Origin: Sanghuangporus weigelae
Lineage: Eukaryota; Basidiomycota; Agaricomycetes; Hymenochaetales; Hymenochaetaceae
DNA length: 64,000 nucleotides
Direction: 5' to 3'
Assembly: GCA_033182465.1 (NCBI GenBank)
Contig: CP137318.1
Coordinates: 3,224,001 to 3,288,000, forward strand
The stretch's first letter is position 1; the number at the start of each line of letters is the position of its first letter. Of this stretch, positions 50,262-63,477 are shown in pieces. Below the pieces are notes generated by a model that searched no databases, was not told the origin of the DNA, and saw nothing but the letters and a program-made list of their open reading frames with translations. The translations under genes and the position numbers were made by a program.

Positions 50262-53200
50262 ATGCTTGTTCCAACGAATTTCAACTCTCAAGCACTTTCG
50301 AAATCGGACAATGCGATCGCTTTTGCTGTACATCGCTGCAGATTTGTAGACTACTCTCCCTCTGCAATAACTTCTGTCGCGTTTCCTCCCCTGGCGCTTC
50401 CGACATCGTCTAACTCGAAATCTGGGAAGTCACGAAGAAAAAGAAAAGGACGTTTTGGTCCTCTTGCCATTGGCCGTTCGAATGGAAATATTGAATTATA
50501 TGAGTGGGCAATTCCACCAGACCAACAGGAACATTCACCTAAGGCTCCCCAGGCATGGGTGCTGTCCAAGGTGAGATGATTGAAAGGTCGTGCCCTATTG
50601 CTCATAATACAACCCAATAACAAGGTTTTGTATGGCCCGAATCCATCTAAAGTCGACTCAATAGTATTCATATTACGATATCCGCATCTCCTTGCGTATA
50701 ACGAAGTTCCTACGCTTGCCGATCTGCGATTATTTAGTGCAGGAGGTGGGAGCGAACTTGTAGAGTGGAATATTGTGTCTGGGACAATACTCGTCAGTTA
50801 GCTTACTCCTGGACGTCGTGTCACTTTTCTTACGGATATCTCCAGCGCACGCTCAATTCGCAAGGTGGAGCAATATGGTGTATGGCGGCCAACCCTACAA
50901 GTACTCAGCTTGCACTTGGCTGCGAGGACGGCCGTGTGCGTTTAGTAGACGTGTCTAATGGCGAAATGTCACATTTACGGCGATTTGATCGAGCAAAGTG
51001 CAGGATACTCAGTATTGCCTGGGGCCCTCCAGTACCACCTACACCATCGAGATCGGGGGATAACGAAGAAGACGAAACCAGCAGTGAGGACGAGGATGAC
51101 GAATGGATCGATTCTTGGCTTGTAACAGGCGGATCCGACAGCAGTCTCAGGAAATGGGACGTGAAGACAGGGAGAATTTTGGATAGAATGAGTACCGACA
51201 AAGCTCGGGGCGAAAGGACATTAGTCTGGGCCGTTGGTGTTCTTGCGTATGCTTTCCTGCATTTATGCCGTTTTTTTTCTAGGCTGAAAGAATACACAGA
51301 GATGGAACCATTGTTTCGGGTGATTCTTTAGGCATCGTGAAATTCTGGGATTCACGGACATGTACTCAGCTTCACAGCTTCCCGGCTCATGGTGCAGATG
51401 TATTATGTATTGCCATCAATCCAGTAAGCATTACTCCCAAATTATCAGCTTCCTTCACTCATGTCGGTATAGGATGGGCAGTCCGTCTTTACGTCCGGCG
51501 TGGACCAGAAAGTGTGCCTTTTTACTCATGTTAAAGTATCCGATACCGATAAGGCAGGGAAGAATTTTTCTGGACATAAATCGAAGGCCCGATGGGTACA
51601 ATCCACCTCAAAACGCATGCATTCACATGATGTCCGAGCGCTTGCAGTTTGGCCACCCTACTTGCCTATCTCTTCGTCAGCTCGGCCATCACATCCTAGT
51701 CCCTTTTCTGGAATTTCTCCTATTTTAGCTTCTGGCGGTCTGGATGCTTCACTTGTTCTTGCACCCTGTGCTACCGCAGGCACCTCAGGTCAGCAGCTGA
51801 TCAATCCTCTGGCGACGAGCGCAATCTCGACGTTTGAGGATTCGTATCACCGTAGACTTGCCTACCCTACAGGACTTCAACCTGCAGTGACAGTTGCACG
51901 GACTGCTCGACTATTGCTATGTAGACGAGATACTAGTCTGAGCATTTGGCGAATAATCGGGCGCGCATGTATTCACAGTGCTCTAGAAGTCGACCTTCGT
52001 GCCGCTGAGGCCATGGATGTGGATATACCTCATGACATCGTCGTAGGAAATAATCAACAGAACGAAGATGAATCAGGATATGAGAAGCTGCTCGATATGG
52101 AGCTGGACGCCATGACAAACCTGTGCTCGAGCGCTATATCAGATGACGGGCGTTGGCTGGCGGTATCAGACGCGTACGAGGTAAAGCTATTTGAACTGCT
52201 CGCAGATACAGAAGGCGGTAGGATAAAACCGAGACGCGTAAAACCCTTCATGGCGGTACTCTCAGCCTACATTTCATTAAATGCACCATCGAGCAAAGAG
52301 CCTGAAGGCGCCAGTGCCTTGGGCTTTACTCCAGATGAAGGCAGGCTGGTGATTGCACTATCACGGAGTGCACATGTGCTAGTCGTTGACCTTACGGGAC
52401 GTTCTGCGGATGGACGACCTGAGCCTCGTGTCCTGAGGAGGTTCGAACATCATGCTCGCCGCAAGGCATTGTTCGTAGGCGGGCGTATTGTGAAGGACAT
52501 TCCGGAACGTGCCAACGGAATCGCTCATGTAAATGGCACCGCGGACTCAGATAATTCTGATGATACTACTGATATATCTAATGCCGAAATGGATAATTGG
52601 GGATCTGTTGACAAGAACGGAAAATCGGAAGAGGATGATGAAGACGAGGAAGAGCACGCGTCTATTATACGCATGGCGTTCAGTCCTGACGGACAGTGGT
52701 TTGCCACGACGGACGATCACTACCGCGCACATATCTTCAACCTTGATGCCGTGCAGGTAAGAGCCTTCTAGCTCATCGCAATCTTTCATTAACTGTTTAC
52801 ATTTTGTAGCATCATGCCGTCCTTCCAACATCTCCGGCCCTCGTTACCGCACTGGCATTTTCGCCTTCTCCTTCCTCAGTATCCTCTACCTCGGCATCTT
52901 CAGGTTCCACACTGTTGATCTTAGCACACGCAGACTCGACTATTGGCGTATTCGACGTAGAAGCGCGCCGGTTCGCACCTTGGGCTTCTCATCTTGCACA
53001 ACTCGAACATCTTCCGCGTCGCTGGACAAGTTTACATGATAGCGTGCTTGGGATCGCGATTGAACCCCGAGGTTCTTCTTCCTCGACTACTTCCTCTGTA
53101 GGGAGCTCAGAAGATGATGCAAGGCACGCTTTGTTTTGGGGCGCTACATGGCTATGTCGCGTTTCCCTTGATGCGCCAGTTGGCTGGGGTGACTTCGCTA

Positions 53201-53508
53201 AGAAGCGACGGCGGGATGGTTCTTCCCAAGAGTTATCGTCAAAATCAAAGGGCAAATCCAAAACAAAGACTGGTTCGAGTGCCGGGGCAAACCGGGCGCC
53301 AGTCGTGGTCGCAGAAGGCGGGGAAGTGGACGCAGGGTCGGAAAGTGAAGAAGAATCAATGAGCAACTTTAAGCTCGTGACGCGATACCGTCCGATTCTG
53401 CGAGTAGATTTTCTAGACGCTGGTGAGCTGCTGGTCGTGGAACGCCCTCTTCTTGACGTGTTGCGCAATCTGCCACCGGCGTTCTTCAAGCCTAAATACG
53501 GAACCTGA
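50262..53508 (+). CDS. UTP4: U3 snoRNP component Utp4 (Cirhin)
   Basis: A nucleolar WD40 protein of the t-UTP (UtpA) subcomplex that starts 90S pre-ribosome assembly. The N terminus reads VHRCRFVDYSPSAITSVAFP, the typical Utp4 start. It continues with GRSNGNIELYEWAIP, ELVEWNIVSGTIL, GGAIWCMAANP, LALGCEDGRVRLVDV, WLVTGGSDSSLRKWDVKTGR, GTIVSGDSLGIVKFWDSRT and VFTSGVDQKVCLFTHV, successive WD repeats. The C-terminal half holds a second propeller, with acidic inserts (NEEDETSSEDEDDE; DNSDDTTDIS) and ends DVLRNLPPAFFKPKYGT, as in the family. About six short introns. The ATG at 50262 gives a leader about 24 residues longer than usual; a start further in cannot be excluded. Confidence 0.93.
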
Positions 53509-53683
53509 CGAGTTTCCACCGTGCCAGACCTTCAGAAAAGTATCATATCATTTCCTTGCAGATCTGTTTCTTGTCGTCATCGTTCCTTTGCATTACAGTC
53601 CAATGTCCTTAGTGCATTTCGCGTGCATTCAAATACAAAAATACATTTACTAGAGCCTGATAGGAGGCAGCATCACCGCGTGA

Positions 53684-54503
53684 TTACAGCCTAGCTTGCA
53701 TCTTTTCCAAAGTACTTGCAAGCTCCTGCTTCGAGACTTTCTTGATAGGCCAATTCTCCTCGATATTTACAACAAGCCCTTCCTTCGTGCTTGGTTTCGG
53801 GATGACGTGAAAGTGGACATGGCCAATGTGCTAATAGCAGTAAATTATTAAGCAACGCCGTATAAAGGTAGACTATTTGGGCGGTGCGACTCGCCTGGAA
53901 GGCCAACTTGCCATTGTTCTGGGCCGGCGGAAAAGAGTAAGATTAGCAGGTCGGAATGCACGGTGGTGACAGACCTGTAAAATGTTGTATTGCTCAACTC
54001 CGGTTGCAAGTGCGATCTTCTTCACCATGGGTCCGATTTCAGACAGATATTCATCAGGCAGAGTTCCGATTGTCACAGAATGATCTACCATCGATTAAGA
54101 ATACAGTATTCGTCTGATCCCTGGCAACACGATTGAAGGAAACGCTTACATTTGGGAATGACTAGTGTATGCCCTTCTGCAACTGGACTGATATCAAGGA
54201 ACGCTAATCTGATTTCTATTGTTCAGCCATCTCGCCAGTACCTCGATGACGTTATGTTAGTAAGGACAAGAATAGGGAGACTTACGTTCGTTCCGTTTCG
54301 GCAACTTTGAAACTAGGAATAGACCCTGTGTGGGGTGAAAAGACGTCTCAGTTAATGATTTAACTGCGCATGCAAACAGTCTCGGCCACCTTCGATTATT
54401 TTGCAGAAGAGACAACTTTGTCAACGAGTTGAATATAAACTCAATGAAGGCACCGATAAAGATGGGAGATACATACATACTTTTCGTCCTTATTCGCAGC
54501 CAT
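53684..54503 (-). CDS. HNT1: HIT-family nucleotide hydrolase, Hnt1-like
   Basis: A small histidine triad protein that hydrolyses nucleoside phosphoramidates. Six or more short exons on the minus strand give MAANKDE, CLFCKIIEGSIPSFKVAETE, RTLAFLDISPVAEGHTLVIP, KYHSVTIGTLPDEYLSEIG, then NNGKLAFQ and the HIT motif HIGHVHFHVIPKP with the catalytic His. The end KKVSKQELASTLEKMQARL is a family-type tail. The stop is at 53684-53686. The first Cys pair (CLFC) is the zinc site found in Hint proteins. Divergent from the Mpv17-like gene. Confidence 0.92.
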
Positions 54504-55217
54504 GATCAGAGATATCACGGGAAGTTGAAGAATCGCGCGGGTGCTCTTTGAAGTGTGATTCAAAGAGTCCGCTTATAGCCGGTGTACTCTGTTACATCTG
54601 CTCACACGCTCGGTATCTTTGGTGAGTGAATAATAGAAAACTGACTCTAGATTGAAGGAAGTAGACTTGGATTTCCGTTCTTTTTGTCACTTTCTAGGCC
54701 TGGGACTCATTGTTCTACAGTAAGTAGTAGCTCCGACCTCGAGAATGAAGGAAAGACCTAGAATAAAGTAAGTTGTGGACATAGTCATATTCCAGGCGTT
54801 CCCTGAACCCGAAGATGAACAGGAGAAGAATCAAGAAGCTTCCGTGACTCGACGATCCTCCTGATAGGCTGAGCCGAGGCCAAAATTAATAAAAATAAGC
54901 GAGCCGCATAAATATTCCATTTGGAATGCTGACGTATTTGACATTGCTACAATCCGAGTAGTGACAAAATAATATCGGTGACGACTGTAAGTATCGCAGG
55001 CAGAAGAAAACACCATGTTAAAGCTGGCACGGAGGAAATCGAGAGAGAAGGCCATTCGCGCCGATCCTTGATTCCCACGGCGGCGCGTCGCTAAATTTAA
55101 GCGTGGTCTCGTCATGGCTGACCGTGTTCTTGGAGCAGGGAGTGATGCATTTTCGGTTTAGAGCGCGTCCCAGTTAAAGGCCCTTCTGCTCTTTCTCTTC
55201 ACTTTCATCAGCGTCTC
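54504..55217. promoter_or_regulatory. Divergent promoter region, HNT1 and Mpv17-like genes
   Basis: About 0.7 kb between two start codons on opposite strands. No gene, repeat or recognisable site was found. Confidence 0.45.
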
Positions 55218-56063
55218 ATGACTTCCATTGCACTCGCAGCTCGTGCTTATCAGCAAAGTTTTGATGCTCGCCCGTATACGACTCTCGCATTCACTAATGC
55301 CGCACTCAATGCAATCGGCGACGCCGCAGCACAGATTGTGCAAATAGCGGTGAGCATCATCGATACCTGGATATGATTCATCTTGGAATTGATAGTAATC
55401 GTTGGCAGACTGCAAAGCGCGTAGAACATGAAGACTCGCTACGATACGATGTTCAACGTACACTGCGATTTTTCACTTTTGGCTTTGCGATGGGTATGTT
55501 TTCAGTCTGCCGCTCTTCACGTTCTTGTTTGCTTACGCATTTTCCTAACAGGTCCCGTTCTTTGTCGCTGGAATAAGTTCTTAGAAATGCGTTTTCCATT
55601 GCGCGCGCCACCTCCAAAACCCGGCATTGGTACTTTCTCTCCCCTTTCGGCAGGAATTCAGATTGGAACCACCTCGCCTCATATGCTTGCTCCACTCAAC
55701 GTGCCTATAGGACAAGTGCCACGCGTCAGTGGTCTTGCTGTCGCAAAACGTGTTGCGGCAGACCAGCTCTTCATGGCGCCTATCGGCCTCGCACTATTCA
55801 TCGTCTCAATGGGCGTCATGGAAAGCCTTGATGGTTCACAGATCAAGAAGAAGTTCATCGACCTTTATCCCAGTGCCCTCTCTGCAAACTGGCAAGTATG
55901 GCCTTTGGCACAGGTTGTGAACTTTCGATACATGCCTCTCTCCGCACGCGTACCCTTCCAGTCGACCTGCGGAATCTTCTGGAACTTGTACCTTTCCTTG
56001 CTGAACTCCAGCGAAAGCCGCAAAGAACGCAAGCAAGAGGTGATGCGTAATACCGTCGGGTGA
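55218..56063 (+). CDS. Mpv17/PMP22 family membrane protein (Sym1-like)
   Basis: An integral protein of the mitochondrial inner or peroxisomal membrane. It starts MTSIALAARAYQQSFDARPY at 55218 and continues with NAALNAIGDAAAQ, DVQRTLRFFTFGFAMGPVLC and RWNKFLEMRFPL. The domain end carries the family signature NWQVWPLAQVVNFRYMPLS, RVPFQSTCGIFWNLYLSLLN. Four hydrophobic segments are visible. A loop of about 50 residues rich in Pro/Gly/Ser (SPLSAGIQIGTTSPHML) between segments two and three is longer than in yeast Sym1. Two introns, near 55350-55410 and 55494-55552. Members are linked to mitochondrial DNA upkeep and stress, but their transported species are debated. Confidence 0.92.
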
Positions 56064-56547
56064 CCGTCTGGCGCATCGCGTTTCTTTATTGTTCCGACAC
56101 CTTTTTATTCCTAATCAATACACTTTAGAGAGCATCCTCCAATTTTTGTTGTCCGCGCGTCTCGGTCTTGCTTTGGACGCATACCCATCTGTATCTCTAG
56201 CATCATTGACCATCTCTTCCAGTTTCAGGTCTCTTTTTTCTTTGTTATATACACGACGCAACTTTGTCTTCATCCATCCAAACAATAATGCGCCAACCCC
56301 TCACATAGACTAGGAAAGTACCAATAGTTTTTGGTAGATAATCATAAGAATGTGCAAATTCTGCAGTTCTGAAGCTATACGACGTCCTCGGGAAGAGCCA
56401 TCCATCAATAAGATATCTCAAGCGAGGTTTAAGTGAGTCTAGTTCGGTCGCTTCCGTACTCTATGAAATTTTGAACAGAAAGAGATGAAACAGTATTTGA
56501 TACTAAGCACATACCTACTCTCAGCTAGCAATTATGCAGTTACATAA
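56064..56547. other. Convergent 3' region, Mpv17-like gene and URB2
   Basis: About 0.5 kb between two convergent stop codons; it should hold both 3' ends. No gene or repeat recognised. Confidence 0.5.
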
Positions 56548-59500
56548 TTAGCCCTTGCCAACATATCGCTGCTTGTCGTAATCCTTCCAGAGTGCTTTGA
56601 ACACCGTCTTTCCTGCCGCATCGCACCCACTAACCATAAGTGCGTCTCTTCCATGTTCACCCATCGCCTCGCAAAGTGCATATAGCCCAGGAGCGAGTGC
56701 CTCACGGATCGAGCTATCAATGATGACGAGTGGGTCGACCAACATATTGATATATGTACCGAGGACGGGTGCAGCGTGTTTGGAGAAGGCGCCGAGCAGG
56801 GACTCTGCAAACCGCTCTTTTTCTTTACCTTTGTCACGGGACGTGAAAGTCCGAGGGATCGTCTTCGCTTGCAACGTCGTAAGGAGGCGTGCTACGGCGC
56901 GTCCTTCGGCAACGCCGAGCGGTGCACTCGGTGAGACCCACCACGGGAGGGTACCGGAGACTTGAGTACGCTGACGCGCTCCGAGTTGCGCTCGCGGAGC
57001 ACGCAAGGACCGAATGAGTGAGCTCAAGACCATGCCGAGATGCGGAAGTGTTGATGTGATGAGGTCTCGTCGAAGGCGGATGAGGGAACCTGCGATCGAG
57101 GTTATGCTATTCACAATCCCAGGACAAGTTTCCTGCACGTGTGTTGTGGAACCAGTCAAAATTTTCGCGAGTAGCAACCAGATGGGTCCTAGTGCCGAAT
57201 GTCGAAGATATGCGTGCTGTTATATACCGAAGATTAACTACGAAATTTCGAGAGTAGGGCAGTAGGAACAGCCTACTCACCTTCTCCGAGCACATCTTTC
57301 CGATGAAGCCAAGGACCTCCATCATGAGCTCTGCATCGCCGCCTGCACACTTGGAATCGCCACAGAAGATACTCAGACAGGCTTCGAAATGCTCTTGCGT
57401 GACTTTCATTGTGCCTTAGTATGTTCAGAAATCAGTATTCGTCTCGGCCTCAGCCAAGGAACTCCGCACCTTCAGGCGCATCACCTATGAGAGTGCTGAA
57501 CAGATGCACGGTAGCCCGCGTCTCAGCATTCGTGGCAAGCCCCTTTTCCAGCGCCTCGCGGAGAAGTGAGAGCACATGGCCAAACTCATCCGCAGACAAC
57601 GTTTTGAAAGTGCGCCCTAAAGCTGCATCGCACTCAAATTGGTCTATTATCCAGTCAGAGTTTGTCCTGTGAACTTAAGGAGATGCGTAGCTGACCAATA
57701 AGCTGCAGTCTTCCAACAAACAGTATGTATGCGGCTATCGTGGATGATACATGTTTTTCTCGTTCCTCCGTGTTCAAACTGTCGAGCTCCTCCAGTAGCA
57801 ACAGTAAGATCTGCGTGCAATACGATTTGACTTCTTCGTTTGATGATGGATATCGATCAGCTGGCACGATCCTCTGCACCAGTTGAAATCCGAAAGTGCT
57901 TGAGCCTGATTCGCAGCATTCTCAGAAATCAGCAAGGACATTTCTGCGGTGAAATCCCCAGTTATTTACCTTTCTTATTTAGCCATTTTTGCAGCATAAC
58001 ACAATTCCTCCACAAATGGACTACAAGCACATGTGCATAACTTATCTCCGGCATCGATACTACTGTTGTTGATAAAATGCCTGAATATTTGGTCTGCATG
58101 TCGGAGCATAATTCATTGACTGCGTTGATGCATGAAGTAGAGAGTCTCCTATTGCGCATGGTGAGCATGCGATGGTCGTACGCATTGCAAAGAACACAAG
58201 TAAAGAACGACTGACTTGGCATCGGGACATTCAGTGACCAATATCTCAATGAACCGCAATCGCGCTTGTTCTGACATGTTGTAAGTTTGTCCTTGGATCA
58301 GTGTACATAGAGATATGAACTGATCGGATTTATTTTGCGCGGCGGAACGGACGGCTTGCCTGAAAGAGCACCGTAAGACTTCGATGCATTGCGGTAGCAC
58401 ACGCAATTCACCTGAATATAACCGACAGTAAATCCAGCGTCACTGTCCTGATATCGTTCTCTAGATTATCTGATTCGATTATCAAGTACTCAACGTAAGC
58501 CAGCAAATGGATCTAGACGGCGGTTTATTCAGGTATGATCAAGTGGGATATACCCATGCTCACAGAGATGATATCCGTAATGTCACATGAGTCAGAAACA
58601 GATGTAATCCACGAACGAATTGAGGCCTTGGTTATTCGAGGTAGGACTGACGAGTCCTTAGCGGATTCGCGCTCGTGACGAGAAATAGCAAGATCAGAAA
58701 CAAGCGCACGCCGGACGAAAACGAGCCTCGCGTCGCGCGGAAGATACTCCCGTGGAGCTCGGAGTAGTAGCCTGAAGGCCGCGAGTACTGATTGGACTTG
58801 CTCCGTCATCCAAGCTTCCAGAGAATCCACTGAAGAGGATTTTGTCTCGTTCGGCGCACGGACTTGCTTCAGAAGATCAGAGAATACGTCCCACTTAGCA
58901 AATTGCGTGACGGAGTCGATATTCGAGATCACAGCATCTGGGATGGACTACATTCAGCACGGTCCCAGACACTTACGAGAGATTCTTACCTCGGATATTT
59001 GGCAACTCCCAAAAGGCCGCTGACTGTAGAACTCGGTTCAAGAGCCACATGAAGCAAATTTGATTCGGTTCTGTATAGCTCCCGTCAGATGGATCAGCCC
59101 TCACAAGCAAAAGCCTGGAGATCTGTTCCAATTGCTTTTGTGACGCTATTTCGCTGATACAGACCATTAATTTTCACAACAAAGCGCAATTCACGAAATA
59201 CGAACTCAATTATAGGAAGCCATCTATCGAACAGGAGATGGCAGACCGCCAATGCACCTCTTTTCCGGCTTTCAGAATCTACTGGGTTCAACGAACTAGA
59301 AGAACCATTCCAAGCCAGCTCGGCTCCGAGATGTTCATGTCCGGATACAACCAGATTGTTGTCTAAGTAGGCGATTAAAGAATTGATGACCGTTTCTCGT
59401 TCTTCTGGGCTAGCGCCCACAAAGTCCGCGTCAAAGAATGCCCGAAGCTAGGATGAGAAGTTGAATGAAGCGATACGTTCGAGGCGCTGAAATCACATAC

Positions 59501-61791
59501 CAATTCGATGATAAACTCAGGTATTGTCGCGATAGATTGGATACACTCAGCTGTATCTTTGCCAGTCACGATAGACGGTGAAGACAAGCCCGATGCACAT
59601 AAAGCAGGACACATCAGGACCGCATGACGGACGCGCAGAGTCGCAGCAGAAACACATTGCGCTGCCCAACCATTGCTTGAAGGACTCGATCCAGAGAAGG
59701 CAGCCCGAGCCGCTTCTGATAACGCTATGCTCCAAGTACTGGAGACGCTCTCTAGGACAGATGCCAAAGCCGGTTCCGAGAGTGAAGAGAAGGGTAGCGA
59801 AGGAAGAATGACTGCTACAGCACGAGCAACCAGAGAGTATCGAAGAGCCTCGTATTCCACTGAAATAGGGAAAAATTATGGTCATTCCTTGGACTAGATC
59901 TTTTCGGCTCACCTTTTTCCGGCTCCATTGCAAAACACCCAGTATCAGCTCGTTCAGAATAATCTGTCCAAGCGTTTCTCAACGCTGAAAGGGAAGAGTC
60001 AACGGCAGCTTCCGTCTGTCCTGGAGTAAGGAAACTTCTGATACTTCGGGAAAGTTCCTCCAGATGCGCGAGGCTAAGAAGTGCTCCAGACGTACAGAGT
60101 CGATGTGTTTGTGGTACGGTTGATGCCATTCGTGGAGTATTATAGTCAGAGAGTGCCTTCAAAACTAGGGTTAAGTAGGATGGCATTGTCCGAGTGTTCG
60201 AATGGAAGTCGAGAACTATGTGAAGCAACGTCTGCGTTGAGGGATAGACAGATGGATTCATCTAAATTGTGTGGGATAAGTGGGCAGAAGCGGATTCGCT
60301 TAGGCTGATATACTGACTGTAAGCAGAACAGCCAAGACATCAGGTAACAATGGGCTGAGGAAATCAAAGTCGATGCGTGACACAGCGCAAAGGATCCGAA
60401 GGGCTGTTTCCAAACGGTCTATTCGTTCATCTACGACAAAGTCAGAATTTGCAAGACGCAAGACAGTAAACATCAATTACCTTGGATCTCAAGTAAACTT
60501 GTAATAGCAGAACCAGCAATATCATTTAAGACATCCGTTTTCTCCGTGAGCCCATATCCAACGAGATTTGCTTCCTCTAAGGCTTCAACCAAAGCCAATA
60601 TGTTTTTCCACACCTCCAGAACATCCCCGCGTTCTCTCAAAGCTCTGTAACAGACACCGAACGCCCTCATTCCGGCGTCACGCAGCTTATTATGTACCGT
60701 ATGTTCCTGAGTTTGGCTCGAACCCGAGCCGAATACAATATATCTGTGTTTCCGCAACTCCTGCACATACGCCCGAAACAGCATTGGCACAATTCTATAC
60801 TGCGAGGTTTGCATATTCGACAAAGAGTATTTTGGATCGGTAAAGATTGTGTCAAGCGGATCACTCGAATTCTTCAAGGAGTCAAGGCAGAAAAAGACGT
60901 CGGTGCCAGCTTGATAGATTTCCGATATGAGAAGCTTCGTCTCCCGACTCATAGCAATCGGAATCAAGGAATCAAGGCACACGACACGAGTCCAGCGCAA
61001 GAAGCTCTGGTCCATGAACCAGGAGAATGCCTGTACCAAATTGTAAATAGTCATACAGGATGATCTGATGCAAAAACGAATTACAAACCTTCTTTTTACC
61101 TGTCGTATTTCCAACCGCCTGTTTGAATGTCCTTGTGATTAAAAGACAAACCGGCGCAAGGTGATTGATCAGAGCGGATTCGGAAGCAACATACTGTAAC
61201 ATTGAGCCAAGGCAATCCGTCAGTGCGTCAAGACTCATTCGGGTGGCGGCTTGAGGCCAAATGACTTGTATCGACCGAGCGAATGGTTCAAGTGCATTCT
61301 GAAGATGGGCTGGCTCCGCGAGTGAAGCGCATTTGAAGAATAATATCACAATATTCAAAATAGAAACACGGGTACACAGGCCCGATAACCACGTCCTGCT
61401 TTGGCGAGCACTCTGCGATGGCGAATTCATGTTCAGAATGTCACCGAGGAGTGTCCAGTAATCCGGGTTGAGAATGATTGCCCTGGAGCTGGTCGTCATT
61501 AGGATAGTCCCATATTATAAGAATAAGATATGCTAACCCGGAAGCACCAGCATCTTTACCGTGCTTGATAAAGGAAGTCAAAATCCACTCCGCAAGTACT
61601 TCATCTTTACTCGGAAAGTGAATGTTGTTCGATTCCCATGCTTTCCTAGCAATTTCGATCTTCAAAGGCCCTCCAGATGCAGGAGGATCCTCAGGTCCCT
61701 TCAGGGCCTTGATTACAGAATACGAAGATGTGGCATTTTCCATGGCACACACCAGCTCGCGGCTGCGAGAGATGGTCCGAATGTGAAGCAT
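56548..61791 (-). CDS. URB2: Nucleolar pre-ribosome factor Urb2/Npa2
   Basis: A large nucleolar protein for early assembly of 60S subunits, partner of the Npa1 complex. The start at 61791 gives MLHIRTISRSRELVCAMENA. The body is alpha-helical, without known enzymatic motifs, over some 1400 residues split by about 15 introns. The C-terminal domain is diagnostic: LGTYINMLVDPLVIIDSSIR, REALAPGLYALCEAMGEHGR, GKTVFKALWKDYDKQRYVGK (stop at 56548), which matches the conserved Urb2/Npa2 end. The rest of the protein is poorly conserved, as is usual in the family, so exon borders in the middle are uncertain. The start codon lies 113 bases from that of the RBR ligase on the other strand. Confidence 0.85.
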
Positions 61792-61904
61792 GGCAGGAAA
61801 TTTAGCAAACGATCGGCACAGATCGACGTAGATCTACACTCTTTTATGGTCACGCGGCGTGGACTTTTGTATTACTAATTAATATTCTTTGACCTTTTGC
61901 CTGC
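61792..61904. promoter_or_regulatory. Short divergent promoter, URB2 and RBR ligase
   Basis: Only 113 bases lie between the start codons on opposite strands, so the two genes must share one promoter region. It is AT-rich near 61870-61890. Confidence 0.5.
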
Positions 61905-63477
61905 ATGACAGACAACCAGCTTCTGGTCGAAGAAGAGCTTCAGGTCTTAAAATCCATCTATCCGGACTACATATTAGAATCTAACCCGAAATCTGTCCAA
62001 CTGGAGATCCCCGTTGAACTTGATACGCCCCGTGCCATCTCAGTCCTGACGAACAACCTGCTTGTCAACTCACCGGGCAATGACTCATCGATTTCTTTGT
62101 CATACTTGCCTCATATCATACTCGGCCTGCAGCTACCTAATGGATATCCTACGGATTGTCCACCCATCGTAGCATCTCTGCGCGCAACTCATTCCTGGCT
62201 TCCTAGTGAAGCACAACTCGCGTCACTTCTTACGGGAGCATGGACAGAAGGAGAGAGTGTGTTGTGTTACTGGGTCGAGCTCGTGCGTAGCGGAGAATTC
62301 CTGGATCGATTACACTTAGTCGATCACTCTGGTCACATACGGTAGGTATGCATCTTCCGAATATCCAGACCAGTATCCCAATCATCTAAGGTCAGGCTCC
62401 CACACACAGGATCGCATTCGCTGTTACCACAGCGTCTCATAGAACATGACGCCAGAGTAGCGGCAAGAAAGTTCGCGCAGACCTCCTATCCTTGTTCGAT
62501 ATGCTTCACTTCCTTGAAGGGTGCCCGATGCATCCAACTGGAATGTTCGCATGTCTTCTGCCGTGATTGCTTACGGGACTTTTGGAGTTTGTGTATCACA
62601 GAAGGCTCCGTAGAACGAGTAGGCTGCGCAGATCCAGCCTGTGTGAAAAGGGGAAGAGCAGCTTCTGAAGAGGAAGTAAGACGTGTCGTGAGTGACAGAG
62701 AGATCATAAGATGGAAATGGTTACGAACCAAGAAGGAGATCGAGAAAGGTGAGGACCTTGCTAGTATGTCAAAGTGCAGAACTTGAAGGCAATCAGACCC
62801 GACCATTGTGCATTGTCCAATACCAACATGTCAGGCAGCGGTTCCGAAACCAAGTGTGGACCCCAATGCTTCAGCTGCATGGGACAGATTTCGGAGCTGT
62901 CCTGCGTGTGGTTTCAACTTCTGTTCCTTTTGCAATCACACTTGGTGAGCGTCTATTATCAATCTTTTCTTCAGTCGCATCGTACTCAATTGTTGATAGG
63001 CACGGCCCTATATCGGCGTGCCCGAAGTCCGTGACGCTCACTGCAGTTATGGAATATCTAGATCTGCCTGAGGGCTCGCCAGAGCGCGCGGCACTAGAGA
63101 GACAGTTTGGGAGAAGCACTTTATTGAAGCTCGTCAAGGAGTATGAGGAGGAGAAATCGACTGCGGAGTGGTTACAGATCTCGACGACAGCATGCCCGGG
63201 ATGTAGCGTCCCGGTAGAGAAATCAGTGGGTTGCAATCATGTATGTAATTGTTTCAATCTCTTTCGAATTACTGAATCGGAACTGCCATTCTTATAGATG
63301 ATGTGTGCTAAATGCAATCAGCATTTCTGTTATCGGTGTGGAGCCAAACTAAGTGCGAGCAATCCTTATGCACATTTCTCCGCTAGGGGCGCAAAGTGCT
63401 ATGGGAAGCTATTTGACTTCAACAATAACTCAGAAGAAGATGGATGGCAACGTGTTGAATGGTTTGAGGCGTTGTAA
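61905..63477 (+). CDS. RBR E3 ubiquitin ligase, RNF14/Itt1-like
   Basis: Ubiquitin ligase of the RING-between-RING type. An N-terminal RWD domain (ELQVLKSIYPDYILE, with SLSYLPHIILGLQLPNGYP) ends at about 62341. After an intron comes RING1 (CSICFTSLKG...CSHVFCRDCLRDF), then the IBR region (near 62780-62950, CPACGFNFCSFCNHTWHGP). RING2 reads CPGCSVPVEKSVGCNHMMCA, where the Cys before NHM is the catalytic residue, and continues KCNQHFCYRCG. The end ...RVEWFEAL-stop lies at 63477. RWD plus RBR is the layout of RNF14, yeast Itt1 and relatives; RNF14 acts on stalled ribosomes and crosslinks, and Itt1 affects translation termination. Introns near 62342-62400, 62750-62800, 62945-63000 and 63241-63297. 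Confidence 0.9.
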
